Source: Synechococcus sp. AG-686-F08
GTDB taxonomy: Bacteria > Cyanobacteriota > Cyanobacteriia > PCC-6307 > Cyanobiaceae
Direction of reading: 5' to 3'
Assembly: GCA_003210315.1 (NCBI GenBank)
Contig: QCVQ01000005.1
Location: 1 to 64,000 of the forward strand
Length of the DNA: 64,000 bases
Made by a program: the position numbers and the translations under genes. Under the pieces are notes generated by a model. That model had not been told where the DNA came from. It was given only the letters and a program-made list of their open reading frames with translations, and did not search any database. Of this stretch, positions 9,472 through 18,259 are shown piece after piece; position 1 is the first letter of the stretch; each line of letters starts with the position of its first letter.

Positions 9472-10259
9472 ATGCAGGCCTGGGTTAAACCATCAAGATC
9501 GTGAGGGTTGGCTTCCTGGTCGACCCGACCAAATTGTTTCAGACAACGCTGGCTGGTTTGGGGTCCAATCGAAACAAGTGCGATGGAGCTCATGGCACGG
9601 GCTGCTGTCTCAGTTCCCAGTGTTTTCTCAAGCAGTGCAGCCGTATGGAGGACTGTTTTCCCACTGCTGAATGTGATGGCATCCACCTCACCTGATGCCA
9701 TCGCCGTTGCCGTGGTTTCTGGCATGTCCGCTGGACAGCGGGATTCATAGGCAGGAACCTCTACGACCCTGGCGCCAGCTTCCCCAAAGGCTTCAGCGAG
9801 CAGCGTGCGGCCGCCGCTTTGCACCCTTGGCAGAAGAAGTCTTAGTCCCCAACCTGAAACAGGGAAGTGGTCGATCAGGCTGTCGGCCACGAAGTCAGGT
9901 GGTACGAAATCAGCGGGCGCTCCCAGATGGTCCAGCAGCCGTGCCGTCTTGCGTCCCACAGCGCCGATCCGAAGCCCAGCAGGTCTACGGCCCAGGCTGC
10001 TGCCTTGGAGCCGCAGGCGTTCATCAACGGCTTGCACCCCATTGGCACTGGAGAAGATCACCCAATGGAATTCATCCAATTCAGCTAGGGCATCATCCAG
10101 AGGGCCCCACTCGTCGGGAGGGCCAATCTCTAAAGCAGGCAAGTCGAGGACCCTCGCACCTTGAAGCTCCAAAAGTTTTCGGGCCTCCCCTAGCTGTTCG
10201 CGAGCCCTCGTGACGACGATGGTGCGCCCCTGGAGACCTGGACGACCTTCAGCAATCAC
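9450..10259 (-). CDS. hemD: Uroporphyrinogen-III synthase
   Basis: A 269-residue enzyme that closes hydroxymethylbilane with inversion of ring D to give uroporphyrinogen III, the branch point to chlorophyll, haem and bilins. It shows the two-lobed family pattern: IVVTRAREQLGEARKLL near residue 14, VIFSSANGVQAV, then AVGRKTARLL, and the second lobe DAITFSSGKTV. The C-terminal SIGPQTSQ segment fits. HemD is poorly conserved, but this set is typical. Its start overlaps the stop of the upstream glycosyltransferase-TPR gene by 4 bp, so it is the last gene of the rbfA operon. Confidence 0.92.
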   Translation of the reverse strand: MIAEGRPGLQGRTIVVTRAREQLGEARKLLELQGARVLDLPALEIGPPDEWGPLDDALAELDEFHWVIFSSANGVQAVDERLRLQGSSLGRRPAGLRIGAVGRKTARLLDHLGAPADFVPPDFVADSLIDHFPVSGWGLRLLLPRVQSGGRTLLAEAFGEAGARVVEVPAYESRCPADMPETTATAMASGEVDAITFSSGKTVLHTAALLEKTLGTETAARAMSSIALVSIGPQTSQRCLKQFGRVDQEANPHDLDGLTQACIQVMQTR

Positions 10260-11464
10260 GCATTCACCTCGTTCAGTTTCACTAGTCCGCTCACCTGATC
10301 TTGCAAGGCTCTCGCTTGGTCGCCTTTCCCTTGGTTGTTGAGCAGGGAGATCGCCTCACGAAACGACGCTCTCGCTCCGTCGATGTCTCCACCGACGAGC
10401 CTGGCAACAGCAAGGTTCTGATGGCATTCGGCATGGCTGGGTTCCAGGCTGATCGCTCGTTCATAGGACTGCAGGGCGTCTTTGATCTCTCCTTTGCGGC
10501 GTTGCATGAGCCCCAGGTTGTACCAGGCAAGGGCCACCTCTGGAGCACGTTGGCAGGCTGTTGTGGTCAGTTGGATGGCCTCATCAATCTTGTTGGTCTG
10601 GAGCAGCAGGGCGGCCAAATTCAACCTGGCGCCAAGGCCAAGTCGGACGTCCAGAGATTGCGCGAGAGCTTGTTTGTAGAACTCGATGGCCTGGTCGGTG
10701 TCCTCTGTGCTTAAGGCGATGCCCAGATGGAGCAGTAGCTCATAGCGCTCTGCAGCGTTTTCATCACCCTCGCCAAGGTTGGCAAGGCCTTCTCTCAGCA
10801 GGGCGATGCCGTGAATCCGATCCCCATCCGCTACCTCGAGAGCCCCGAGCTTGGCGCAGGCGTAGGGATGTCCCGGCTCCTGTTCCAGCCATTCCTGCAT
10901 GGACCGGCGGAGACGGTCTGCTTTATCGGTCCCTTGCAGTTGTTCGGGCCTGTAACCGTCGTGAAGTAGGGCTGGTTCTGGGCAGTCGGCGATGCGCCAG
11001 TGGGGTTCGTCCTGGAGCAGTTCACGCACGCTGTCATCCACCATCGAGTGATACGGGCGGCTCCAGCGAATGCGGGGATGGCGACGAAAGAGGCGGCTCA
11101 CACTGGAGTAAGGCGCCATCGCAGCACCCTGCTCATGGCGCAGCAGGTTGATGACCAGCACATCCGGCTGGGCCATGAGCGCCTTGAGTGCAGGGATCGC
11201 TTCAGCTCTGAGACATTCATCTGCATCAAGCACGAGCACCCAGTCGCCTGTGACGAACTCCAGGGCGACATTGCGAGCTGGAGCGAAATCGCCTGGCCAA
11301 GGCAACTGTTCGACCCGTGCCCCTGCCGCCTTTGCAATGGCGATGGTGTTGTCGGTAGAGCCTGTGTCAACGACGACCATTTCGTCGGTGAAGGCTTTGA
11401 CGGAGTCCAGGCAGGCTCCCAGCCGCTCCTGCTCGTTTCGCACGATCATTGAGAGGCTGAGCAT
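10256..11464 (-). CDS. Family 2 glycosyltransferase fused to TPR repeats
   Basis: A 402-residue protein. The N-terminal 230 residues are a GT2 domain: LSLSMIVRNEQERL at the start, VVDTGSTDNT and the donor-binding DADE (VLVLDADECLR). Domains of this SunS-like sort often act on peptides or surface glycans. From about residue 230 a series of TPR motifs follows, the clearest being ALAWYNLGLMQRRKGEIKDA and LEPSHAECHQNLAVARLVGG. The start is the ATG at 11464; a GTG four codons upstream is possible. It lies 36 bp after the GH3 gene and overlaps hemD by 4 bp. Confidence 0.85.
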   Translation of the reverse strand: MLSLSMIVRNEQERLGACLDSVKAFTDEMVVVDTGSTDNTIAIAKAAGARVEQLPWPGDFAPARNVALEFVTGDWVLVLDADECLRAEAIPALKALMAQPDVLVINLLRHEQGAAMAPYSSVSRLFRRHPRIRWSRPYHSMVDDSVRELLQDEPHWRIADCPEPALLHDGYRPEQLQGTDKADRLRRSMQEWLEQEPGHPYACAKLGALEVADGDRIHGIALLREGLANLGEGDENAAERYELLLHLGIALSTEDTDQAIEFYKQALAQSLDVRLGLGARLNLAALLLQTNKIDEAIQLTTTACQRAPEVALAWYNLGLMQRRKGEIKDALQSYERAISLEPSHAECHQNLAVARLVGGDIDGARASFREAISLLNNQGKGDQARALQDQVSGLVKLNEVNA

Positions 11465-11500
11465 GGTCTTGGGCACAACTGGGGCTGAGGCTAGGCCCGT

Positions 11501-13174
11501 TTAGTCGGTGAATTCATTGATGCCCATCGTTGATGGAGCTGAAGATGGATTTGTAGGTAAGAGACGTTGAAGCAACTGTTGCTGCGCGTCAGGCATTTGC
11601 CCCGGGCTGTAAGCCGCTGGAATTGAACTGGGAAGCAGTGCGTTCAGGGCCTCCCATACGTAGGGGCTTCCATAGACCACCAAGCCAAACAGTCGGTTCA
11701 AGTCAATCAGTTGTTTGATGGCGTCAGTCCAGGGCTCACGCATGTTGCGGTTGGCTTGAAAGGGATTGCCACGCACAAACAATTGCAGGAGCAGCGGTCC
11801 GTTGCCGAGGCGATCGAGCGCCATGGGGCCCAGAGGGTCTGTTGCATCTGCCCACGGAGAAATGCCAAGGGGATGACTCAGCACGGAGTGGAATCCGAGG
11901 GCCTTGGGAAGAAGAATTGCAGGGGCATCGGCAGGAAGCACCGGGCAGGGAAGAACACCATCAACCCGGATCAGGTTGATGCCATGGATGGGCGTGGCTT
12001 GGGTTGATGCTTCGGGCTGGATTGACCGGTTCGCGGTTTGAGAGTTGGAGATCTCCAGCGACTGCTTCACGAGCTCCAACGTGAAAGCTCTTTCCTCTGT
12101 TGTTTCGATCGTCTGGTCGTTGTCGCACGAATCCTGCAGCAGCGGGATGGATTGCAAGGCAGCCTGACGGCGTTCGAGCGAGTCGTGAAGACGGGCCATG
12201 GGCACACGACCCGAATGGAGTGCATCGCAGAGGGCGTCGATGGCAGCCACGGCATCGGCCGGCATCAAAATGAGGTCTGCACCTGCGGCGAATGCAAGCA
12301 CTGCGGCCTCTCCTGCTCCGTAGCGTGCCGCAATCGCCTCCATCACCAAGGCATCGGTGACAACAAGGCCCTTGAAGCCAAGATCAACCCTCAAAAGGGT
12401 GGTGAGCACGTTTGCGGAAAGGGTGGCGGGCCACTGTTCATCCAATGTTGGAATCAATAGATGGGCGGTCATCACACTGCTGACTCCCTCCTGGATCAGG
12501 GTGCGAAACGGCTGAAGTTCAAGGCTCTCCAAGCGTTCGCGACTGTGTGGCAACAGAGGCAGTTCCAGGTGGGAGTCGGTGGCGGTGTCGCCATGGCCAG
12601 GGAAATGCTTGGCGCAGCCCAAGACGCCTGTAGCGGCCAGTCCCCGTTGAAAGGCTCCTGTTAACTCCCCGACGGTGTGTGGATCTTCTCCCCATGCCCG
12701 CACGTTGATGACCGGGTTGTCGGGGTTGCTGTTTACATCGCAAACCGGAGCCAGCACCCAATTCAGGCCGCAGCGCTTCGCCTGATTTCCAGAACAACGT
12801 CCGTAGTTTTCGGCAAGCTGGATCGCTTGTTGCGGATCACTCCGGTAGAGGCGTCCGAGCGCCATCGGTGGCACAAGCCAGCTGGCCCCCTCAAAGCGTT
12901 GGCCCACTCCCTCTTCAACGTCGGCGCACAACAGGATCGGTTGCCCAGCCCAGCGTTGAAAGGTGCGGCAGCGCTGTTGCAACTCTGTGGCTGTTCCCCC
13001 GAGCAGGATCACCCCACCAACCCCTGCTCTTAACAGCTCTTCAAGCTCGTGATTGCTCAGCTCCCAGCGCGGGTATCGCCTTTGCCTGTCTGTGGCATGA
13101 CCGCTGGCGCGCACAACCAACAACCGGGCGACGGCTTGACGCAGCTCGCTTTGACTGATGTCAGCCGCATTCAT
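11501..13174 (-). CDS. Glycoside hydrolase family 3 protein, beta-N-acetylhexosaminidase-like
   Basis: A 557-residue protein. Its first 340 residues are a GH3 catalytic domain with the NagZ mark [16 protein letters not shown] (catalytic His/Asp dyad) and the nucleophile region [15 protein letters not shown]. NagZ enzymes remove N-acetylglucosamine from muropeptides. The C-terminal 200 residues are an added domain of the GH3-C type, absent from short proteobacterial NagZ. No signal peptide is visible, so it acts in the cytoplasm. With anmK at 51-52 kb this gives two steps of cell-wall recycling. Its ATG overlaps the rbfA stop by 4 bp. Confidence 0.88.
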   Translation of the reverse strand: MNAADISQSELRQAVARLLVVRASGHATDRQRRYPRWELSNHELEELLRAGVGGVILLGGTATELQQRCRTFQRWAGQPILLCADVEEGVGQRFEGASWLVPPMALGRLYRSDPQQAIQLAENYGRCSGNQAKRCGLNWVLAPVCDVNSNPDNPVINVRAWGEDPHTVGELTGAFQRGLAATGVLGCAKHFPGHGDTATDSHLELPLLPHSRERLESLELQPFRTLIQEGVSSVMTAHLLIPTLDEQWPATLSANVLTTLLRVDLGFKGLVVTDALVMEAIAARYGAGEAAVLAFAAGADLILMPADAVAAIDALCDALHSGRVPMARLHDSLERRQAALQSIPLLQDSCDNDQTIETTEERAFTLELVKQSLEISNSQTANRSIQPEASTQATPIHGINLIRVDGVLPCPVLPADAPAILLPKALGFHSVLSHPLGISPWADATDPLGPMALDRLGNGPLLLQLFVRGNPFQANRNMREPWTDAIKQLIDLNRLFGLVVYGSPYVWEALNALLPSSIPAAYSPGQMPDAQQQLLQRLLPTNPSSAPSTMGINEFTD

Positions 13175-13575
13175 GGATTGTCTTGGAGTTCGGTTCCTTC
13201 CGGTATGTCTCCTCGTTCATCCCGCTCCCGTCCGAGTTCCCCAAGCAAATGGAGCACTGAGGTTCCTTTCTCAATTCCAAGATCGAGCTTGAAAACGATT
13301 TCAGGGGCTCGGCGCATTTGCAACCGACGGCCTAGCTCCCCACGGAGGAACCCTCTCGCAGCCTCAAGACCATCCATGACTTCGTCTTTTTGTGCTTGTT
13401 CCCCGAAGACACTTACAAAAATCCGACAATGTTGCAGGTCACCACTGACCTCCACTTCGGTGATGCTCACCATCCCCTGATGGACCCGTTCGTCACGGAT
13501 CCCATTGATGAGCAGCTCGCTGGTTTCCTTGCGGATCAAGGCCGCAACCCGTTCAACTCGACGTCCCTGGGCCAT
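13171..13575 (-). CDS. rbfA: Ribosome-binding factor A
   Basis: A 134-residue KH-fold protein that binds the 30S precursor and helps mature the 16S 5' end. Family marks are [17 protein letters not shown] at the start, [21 protein letters not shown] in the middle and [18 protein letters not shown], ending with the short acidic tail. It sits 2 bp after the DUF751 gene and overlaps the GH3 gene by 4 bp, the second cistron of the five-gene minus-strand operon. Confidence 0.96.
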   Translation of the reverse strand: MAQGRRVERVAALIRKETSELLINGIRDERVHQGMVSITEVEVSGDLQHCRIFVSVFGEQAQKDEVMDGLEAARGFLRGELGRRLQMRRAPEIVFKLDLGIEKGTSVLHLLGELGRERDERGDIPEGTELQDNP

Positions 13576-13577
13576 CG

Positions 13578-13787
13578 TCAGCTCAGTGTTGCTGTAGTAG
13601 TCACCATGGCACGTAGCACCAGGACAAGAGTGATGAAGCCGCTAATCAAAGCTCCGATCAGAGCAACGGCGGTTACGGGATTGCTCAGCCGCTGAACGAG
13701 GGGCTGGGCAACGGAGTTGAGGACTCCAAGCCCGAAGGCAATGAGGTAGCGCGGGTAACGCGTCACATTGACGAAAAACTCGCGCAT
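13578..13787 (-). CDS. DUF751 family small membrane protein (Ycf33-like)
   Basis: A 69-residue protein of the DUF751/Ycf33 family found in cyanobacteria and plastids, of unknown function. It begins [16 protein letters not shown] and has two hydrophobic helices (about residues 13-27 and 38-60). I chose the ATG at 13787; an upstream in-frame GTG at 13847 would add 20 residues unlike the family. It is the first gene of the rbfA operon and lies 58 bp from the divergent GST gene. Confidence 0.85.
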   Translation of the reverse strand: MREFFVNVTRYPRYLIAFGLGVLNSVAQPLVQRLSNPVTAVALIGALISGFITLVLVLRAMVTTTATLS

Positions 13788-13845
13788 GGTCCTGGCAGGG
13801 AAATGAATCTGATAGCTACTCTGCCGGCTTAGGGCTAAGACGGTC

Positions 13846-14571
13846 ATGCTTGAGCTGCATCAATTCCGTCACTCCGCCTTTTGCCTCAAGGTGCGGATGG
13901 CGTTGCATGCCAAAGGTTTGAGCTTTCGAGAAGTGGAAGTGACACCTGGAATCGGTCAACTTGCCGTGTTCCGTTTGTCAGGGCAAAGACAAGTTCCGGT
14001 GCTTGTGGATGGCGACACGGTGATGGCAGATTCCAGTGCGATCTGTCGTTATTTGGAGGAGCTTCAGCCCGAACCGTCGTTCTTCCCGAAGGATCGTCGC
14101 GCCGTTGCACAGATTCATGTGATCGAAGACTGGGCCGATACAACCTTGGCCGGATCCGTTCGCGCAGCTCTGCTGCAGGCAGCGGTGGATGATCCTGATC
14201 TGCGTGCGGCCCTTTTGCCTGATGACGTGCCAGGCCCGATTCGGCAGGTGATGACCGGTATGCCAACGGGTTGGCTGAGCGGGGTCAATGAGCTGTTTGG
14301 CCAGGAAGAGCGTTCCGCCATGCTCCACAACCTGATCGCGATTGCAGATGGCCTCACTCCTGACAGCTTTTTGGTTGGCGATGCCCTCAGCTTGGCTGAT
14401 TTGGCAGTAGCGGCTCAGCTTTCCCTGTTGCGCTTCCCCGCTTCAGCAGGGTCCCAATTGGCTGGCCGCGGCGTTGCTGGTCTCAGTGATCATCCTCGCC
14501 TTCAGCCTTTGTTTGAGTGGCGCGATCGACTGGAGGCTCGTGTGTTCAAGCAGGATCTTGCAGCTGTGTGA
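13846..14571 (+). CDS. Glutathione S-transferase family protein
   Basis: A 241-residue protein with an N-terminal thioredoxin-like domain (residues 1-78) and a helical C-terminal domain. The active-site region HSAFCLKVRMAL (about residues 8-19) carries a Cys rather than Tyr, and the glutathione-binding part reads RQVPVLVDGDTVMADSSAI. This is close to the omega/zeta or YfcG-like groups used in redox or detoxification. The C-terminal domain has the usual DALSLADLAVAAQLSLL. It is divergent from the DUF751-rbfA operon. Confidence 0.88.
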   Translation: MLELHQFRHSAFCLKVRMALHAKGLSFREVEVTPGIGQLAVFRLSGQRQVPVLVDGDTVMADSSAICRYLEELQPEPSFFPKDRRAVAQIHVIEDWADTTLAGSVRAALLQAAVDDPDLRAALLPDDVPGPIRQVMTGMPTGWLSGVNELFGQEERSAMLHNLIAIADGLTPDSFLVGDALSLADLAVAAQLSLLRFPASAGSQLAGRGVAGLSDHPRLQPLFEWRDRLEARVFKQDLAAV

Positions 14572-15271
14572 GCGTGAGCTTGTAGCGGCTTGCGCGTTGC
14601 ACAAAAGATTCGCTGGCTTCCCCTGGGGATGGATAGGTCTGTTGCCATTGCTCCACACAGATTTTGCTCATGCTTTCAGCGGTTGAAACGTCTGGGCATG
14701 GTTGATAGCGACTCAGGGTTTCAATCCTGCTGAGCCTTGGTGCTCTTGCCCCATGCATGACCTGAAGAACAAGCTCATCACTCAGAAAGACTGAGGCATC
14801 GATCGGGGTTTGTTTCCTCCCGATCACGGTCGTTTCCAGCAATCGATCGTCGCTCAGTCGAGCGAGCTGACGGTTCACCTGATCAGGGGCTTGCTCCACG
14901 CTGAGCAGTTGCTTGCCTAGAAGCGCCTGTCCAACGGCTCTGGCATTAAACGGTCGATTTCCCACCACATCGTTGTGCTGATTCAGCTGAAACTGGGCAA
15001 GATGCTTCAAGGGGGGCAAGCTTTCGTCCACCTTGCCGTTTGCTAAAAGATCAAGGCTTTCCACCTGCCAAAGCCCTTCAAACCAATTCGGGTACACAAG
15101 ATCCTGGTTGGGTCGTGGCCGCGGCAGAGGAGCTGGATCCGGCCAAGTTGGCCATGCCTCAAGGCGGGCTTCGAGTTGCTGACTGTTTTGGGTGTTGTCC
15201 GCTAGGGCTGGTTTTGAGGGCCCAACGAGTAAAAGCACGGCCATGATCAGTGCCAGTAGTGGCCGAGTCAT
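14546..15271 (-). CDS. Predicted secreted/lumenal cyanobacterial protein (DUF6816-like)
   Basis: A 241-residue protein with a signal peptide (TRPLLALIMAVLLLVG, cleavage after PALA near residue 25). The mature part begins with a Pro-rich stretch (PTWPDPAPLPRPRP) and YPNWFEGLWQVES. This pattern belongs to a cyanobacterial and plastid family of unknown role, and I think DUF6816, without certainty. The ATG at 15271 shares the palindrome CATG with the divergent gene at 15270, so the two genes overlap by 2 bp at their starts and each 5' leader lies inside the other gene. An upstream start at 15286 is also possible. Its 3' end overlaps the GST gene by 26 bp. Confidence 0.7.
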   Translation of the reverse strand: MTRPLLALIMAVLLLVGPSKPALADNTQNSQQLEARLEAWPTWPDPAPLPRPRPNQDLVYPNWFEGLWQVESLDLLANGKVDESLPPLKHLAQFQLNQHNDVVGNRPFNARAVGQALLGKQLLSVEQAPDQVNRQLARLSDDRLLETTVIGRKQTPIDASVFLSDELVLQVMHGARAPRLSRIETLSRYQPCPDVSTAESMSKICVEQWQQTYPSPGEASESFVQRASRYKLTLTQLQDPA

Positions 15272-15530
15272 GTCCGATCCCCTCATTCGTGCTTGTGATC
15301 ACTACGTGGTACTCGAGCCTGGCAAGCCAGAACGACTGCTCAGCTCCGACGACACCCTGACATGGCTGACGGAGCAGCTGGAAAATATGTCAGTGCTACC
15401 CAGTGATTTGCGTGATTTTGGGTCTTCATCTGCTGCCGCAGAAAGATTGTTGGATACGGCGTGCGATCTCGAACTAGCACCTGGTCTCAATCTTCAATGG
15501 TTTGCGGTGCGTTTGGAGCCTGGAACATGA
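15270..15530 (+). CDS. Short conserved protein, function unknown
   Basis: An 86-residue acidic, soluble protein with no signal, starting [18 protein letters not shown] and ending [13 protein letters not shown]. The texture (alternating hydrophobic and acidic residues, [10 protein letters not shown] helix) is that of a compact folded protein found in marine cyanobacteria, but I recognise no domain. It shares the CATG start with the opposing secreted-protein gene and overlaps the 3' end of aroK by 44 bp. The start codon is ATG; a Shine-Dalgarno is not obvious. Confidence 0.6.
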   Translation: MSDPLIRACDHYVVLEPGKPERLLSSDDTLTWLTEQLENMSVLPSDLRDFGSSSAAAERLLDTACDLELAPGLNLQWFAVRLEPGT

Positions 15531-16101
15531 GCTCATGGGGTTTGAGGATGCCAGGAATGGCCTCAAGAATCTGCTCTGTCACAGCGTTCACCGTCTCGTG
15601 GCCCACAGTGATCCGTAAATCCGCCTCGGCATAAAGAGGGGTACGAGCTTCAAGGATCGCGTCGAGAGCCGCGGCAGGATCATGCTCCTGAAGCAATGGC
15701 CTTTCCCCTGGATCCACAAGGAGACGCGCCAGCAGTTGGTCCCGTTCAGGGGCAAGCCAGATCACGATCCCTTGATGCAGAACACCCCAGTTTTCTGGTT
15801 GCGTGATCACCCCACCACCGGTTGCAACCACGAGCGAATGGCGTTGGCCAATGGCTTGCAGCACCTGGCTTTCAAGGGTTCGGAACCCTTGCTCTCCGTC
15901 GGTCTCAAAGATTTGGGGAATGGGGCGGCCAGCCAGCGCTTCCACGACTCCATCGGCGTCAACGAAGCCATAGCCCAGTCGTTGGGCTAAAGGGCGCCCT
16001 GTGCTGCTTTTGCCACTGCCCATCATTCCGATCAGATAAAGGTTGCGTCCTCCCAGACGGGCCTTCAAAGGGTGTGGTGTCGTGGTCGCGCCGTCAGCCA
16101 T
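15487..16101 (-). CDS. aroK: Shikimate kinase
   Basis: A 204-residue enzyme that phosphorylates shikimate at O3 with ATP, in the path to chorismate and aromatic amino acids. The Walker A site [15 protein letters not shown] is at residues 25-39. The shikimate-binding pattern FVDADGVVE and later ATGGGVI, plus [14 protein letters not shown] in the lid, are as expected. An N-terminal extension of about 20 residues and a C-terminal tail make it longer than the 175-residue E. coli enzyme, common in cyanobacteria. It is divergent from the PTPS gene across 52 bp. Confidence 0.95.
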   Translation of the reverse strand: MADGATTTPHPLKARLGGRNLYLIGMMGSGKSSTGRPLAQRLGYGFVDADGVVEALAGRPIPQIFETDGEQGFRTLESQVLQAIGQRHSLVVATGGGVITQPENWGVLHQGIVIWLAPERDQLLARLLVDPGERPLLQEHDPAAALDAILEARTPLYAEADLRITVGHETVNAVTEQILEAIPGILKPHELMFQAPNAPQTIED

Positions 16102-16153
16102 CAGTTCGGCAGGTGGGTGAACTCACTAGGATGATCGCTGGTCAGACCACGTC

Positions 16154-17074
16154 ATGACTGATGCCATCACGACGGCACCGCACGGCCAAGGTCGTGGCTG
16201 TGTCATCACCCGCCGAGCCTGTTTCAGCTCCAGCCACCGTTACTGGTTGCCGGAATTAAGTGCTGACGACAATGCTGCCCGCTTTGGATCCTGTGCAATG
16301 GCCCCTGGCCATGGACACAACTACGAATTGATCGTGTCCATGGCCGGTGGTCTTGACGCCAACGGCATGGTGCTGAATCTCTCTGAGGTGAAGCATGCGA
16401 TTCGTTCTGAGGTCACGGAACAACTCGACTTCCGCTTCCTCAATGAGGCTTGGCCAGAATTCGATGTCTCCAGTTCGGAGGGTTGCCTGCCAACCACCGA
16501 AGCTCTTGTTCGAATTATTTGGTCTCGGTTGGCCAATCAGCTCCCGCTTGTGGCGCTGCGCCTTTATGAATCATCTGGCCTGTGGGCCGACTACCTCGGA
16601 CAAACCATGGACGCCTATCTCACCATCCGCACTCACTTCGCTGCTGCGCACCGCCTGGCAAGACCAGAGCTAAGCCAGGAAGAAAATGAGCTGATCTACG
16701 GCAAATGCGCCAGACCCCATGGCCATGGCCACAATTATTTAGTCGACGTAACGGTTCGCGGAAGCATTGATCCACGTACTGGGATGGTTTGCGATTTAGC
16801 AGCGCTTCAGCGTCTCGTGAGCGATTTGGTCGTTGAGCCTTTTGATCACACTTTCCTGAATAAGGACGTCGCCCATTTCGCCGATTGTGTCCCTACCGCT
16901 GAGAACATTGCCCTTCATATCGTTGATCGACTGACCACTCCCGTGCGCGCCATTGGAGCGCAGCTTCATAAGGTTCGACTTCAGGAAAGCCCAAATAACG
17001 CTGCAGAGGTCTATGCCGAGGCTCCGGCGCTGAATGCAATGCCTGAAGCAATGCATGCCGTCGTGAACGGCTGA
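16154..17074 (+). CDS. Tandem-domain 6-pyruvoyltetrahydropterin synthase / QueD family protein
   Basis: A 306-residue protein made of two PTPS/QueD domains. Domain 1 (about 18-145) has the zinc histidines SSSHRYWLP and GHGHNYE and the cysteine segment GSCAMAPGHGH. Domain 2 (about 152-290) has AAAHRLARPE and GKCARPHGHGHNY, with the catalytic-type Cys and the usual downstream PTAENIALHIVDRL. The usual protein is a single 120-140 residue domain that turns dihydroneopterin triphosphate into 6-pyruvoyl- or 6-carboxytetrahydropterin. Domain 2 is closer to the classic motif; domain 1 has AMAP in place of ARPH. It lies 12 bp upstream of a RibD-like reductase gene, which supports a pterin role rather than queuosine. 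Marine Synechococcus do make pterin glycosides. Confidence 0.9.
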   Translation: MTDAITTAPHGQGRGCVITRRACFSSSHRYWLPELSADDNAARFGSCAMAPGHGHNYELIVSMAGGLDANGMVLNLSEVKHAIRSEVTEQLDFRFLNEAWPEFDVSSSEGCLPTTEALVRIIWSRLANQLPLVALRLYESSGLWADYLGQTMDAYLTIRTHFAAAHRLARPELSQEENELIYGKCARPHGHGHNYLVDVTVRGSIDPRTGMVCDLAALQRLVSDLVVEPFDHTFLNKDVAHFADCVPTAENIALHIVDRLTTPVRAIGAQLHKVRLQESPNNAAEVYAEAPALNAMPEAMHAVVNG

Positions 17075-17086
17075 GCCCGCTTCGAC

Positions 17087-17743
17087 GTGCAGCGACCATT
17101 GGTTCGTCTAGTGCTTGCTGTCAGCCTGGATGGACGGCTTGCCCCTCCCCTAGGTGGTGCTGCTCAACTAGGGGGTGCCGGTGATCGGCGGGTGCTTGAG
17201 CAAGCTTTGGCTTGGTCTGATGCTGTGTTGATCGGTGCAGGAACACTGCGAGCCCATCGCTGCACCTGTTTGATTCATGATCCACAGCTGTTGGCTCAGC
17301 GAAAGCAAGACGGCAGGCCCTTGCAGCCAGCGGCTTTTGTTGTGAGCCGCCATCCCGACTTTTGTCAGGAATGGCCGTTTTTCCACCAAGCGCTTGAGCG
17401 TCATCTCTTGACCCCAGATCGGATGTCAGCAGAGGGGTTTTTCTCTACTCATCGCTTGCAACTCTCTTGGGGAAGCACCTTGGTTGAGCTTGCTGCATTG
17501 GGTTTTCAGCGCTTTGTCCTTCTTGGAGGCGCTGGTCTTTGCGGATCACTACTGGAAGCCGATCAAGTCGATGAGCTCCAATTAACCCTGAGCCCGTGCC
17601 TGCTAGGAGGTCGGTTCAGCTGGATTCCGAGCGATGGATGCTGCATGCCACCGGCGCTGTCGCAGCCCAATGCGTGGACGCTGATCTCGGCCGATCAACT
17701 GAGCGGCAATGAGCTCGTGGTTCGTTACGGACGCAGTCGCTGA
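17087..17743 (+). CDS. RibD C-terminal / dihydrofolate reductase-like protein
   Basis: A 218-residue NADPH-binding protein of the RibD_C fold, standing alone without the deaminase domain. Marks are VLAVSLDGRLAPP at the start, the pair DAVLIGAGTLRAH and, near residue 145, the glycine loop VLLGGAGLCGSLLEADQVDEL. The bifunctional RibD reductase reduces a ribosylaminopyrimidine; stand-alone copies also reduce pterins. The location just after the PTPS gene makes a pterin reductase plausible. The start is GTG at 17087. The end overlaps the opposite-strand secreted-protein gene by 19 bp. Confidence 0.8.
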   Translation: MQRPLVRLVLAVSLDGRLAPPLGGAAQLGGAGDRRVLEQALAWSDAVLIGAGTLRAHRCTCLIHDPQLLAQRKQDGRPLQPAAFVVSRHPDFCQEWPFFHQALERHLLTPDRMSAEGFFSTHRLQLSWGSTLVELAALGFQRFVLLGGAGLCGSLLEADQVDELQLTLSPCLLGGRFSWIPSDGCCMPPALSQPNAWTLISADQLSGNELVVRYGRSR

Positions 17744-18168
17744 AAGAGCTCGCTCAGGGGGACATCCTGGAGGTCTGTTGCCTGGAGTCCCAGCAGCGAT
17801 GCCAGGCAGCGCTTGATCACAACTTGGGCGTCATCTCCAATGCGGCCAGACAACAGTTCGCTGATAACACCGAGTTCTCTGCCACTGCGACTGGTTTCAC
17901 GAATGAGACATTCACTGACGGGCTTGGCTAATGCTTGGCAAGGCGGCTCCCCCATGCTGCTTAAGGGTTCAAGGTCGAGTTCAGCGTCCTTTAGGGCCTG
18001 TTTCGCTAGTTGTTGACATTGGTCAGCAAGCTGACTCTCGAGTTTGGGCCGCATCATTTGCAGCAATGGTTGCAGGAGTCCAGCTTGCACCGCACCTCCG
18101 CTGAGCATCAAGCTGACCGCCATGAGCGATAAAACCACCTGCTTTTTATGTGGTGTCGAACGGTTCAC
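17725..18168 (-). CDS. Predicted secreted protein, function unknown
   Basis: A 147-residue protein with a clear signal peptide (KKQVVLSLMAVSLMLSGG, cleavage after VQA near residue 29). The mature part has four cysteines (QCQQLAK, PPCQALA, ECLIRE, RCLASLL), suggesting disulfides and a periplasmic or lumenal location. No family is recognised. The gene is convergent with the RibD-like gene (19 bp overlap). Confidence 0.65.
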   Translation of the reverse strand: MNRSTPHKKQVVLSLMAVSLMLSGGAVQAGLLQPLLQMMRPKLESQLADQCQQLAKQALKDAELDLEPLSSMGEPPCQALAKPVSECLIRETSRSGRELGVISELLSGRIGDDAQVVIKRCLASLLGLQATDLQDVPLSELFQRLRP

Positions 18169-18259
18169 AGCAGGTTGAGCGGAACTGGCTTCCCTTCAGT
18201 GTGACTCCGGTGGCTCTCACTGGTTAGGGTCATCACCTTCGCCGCTGTCTTCGCCGGTT

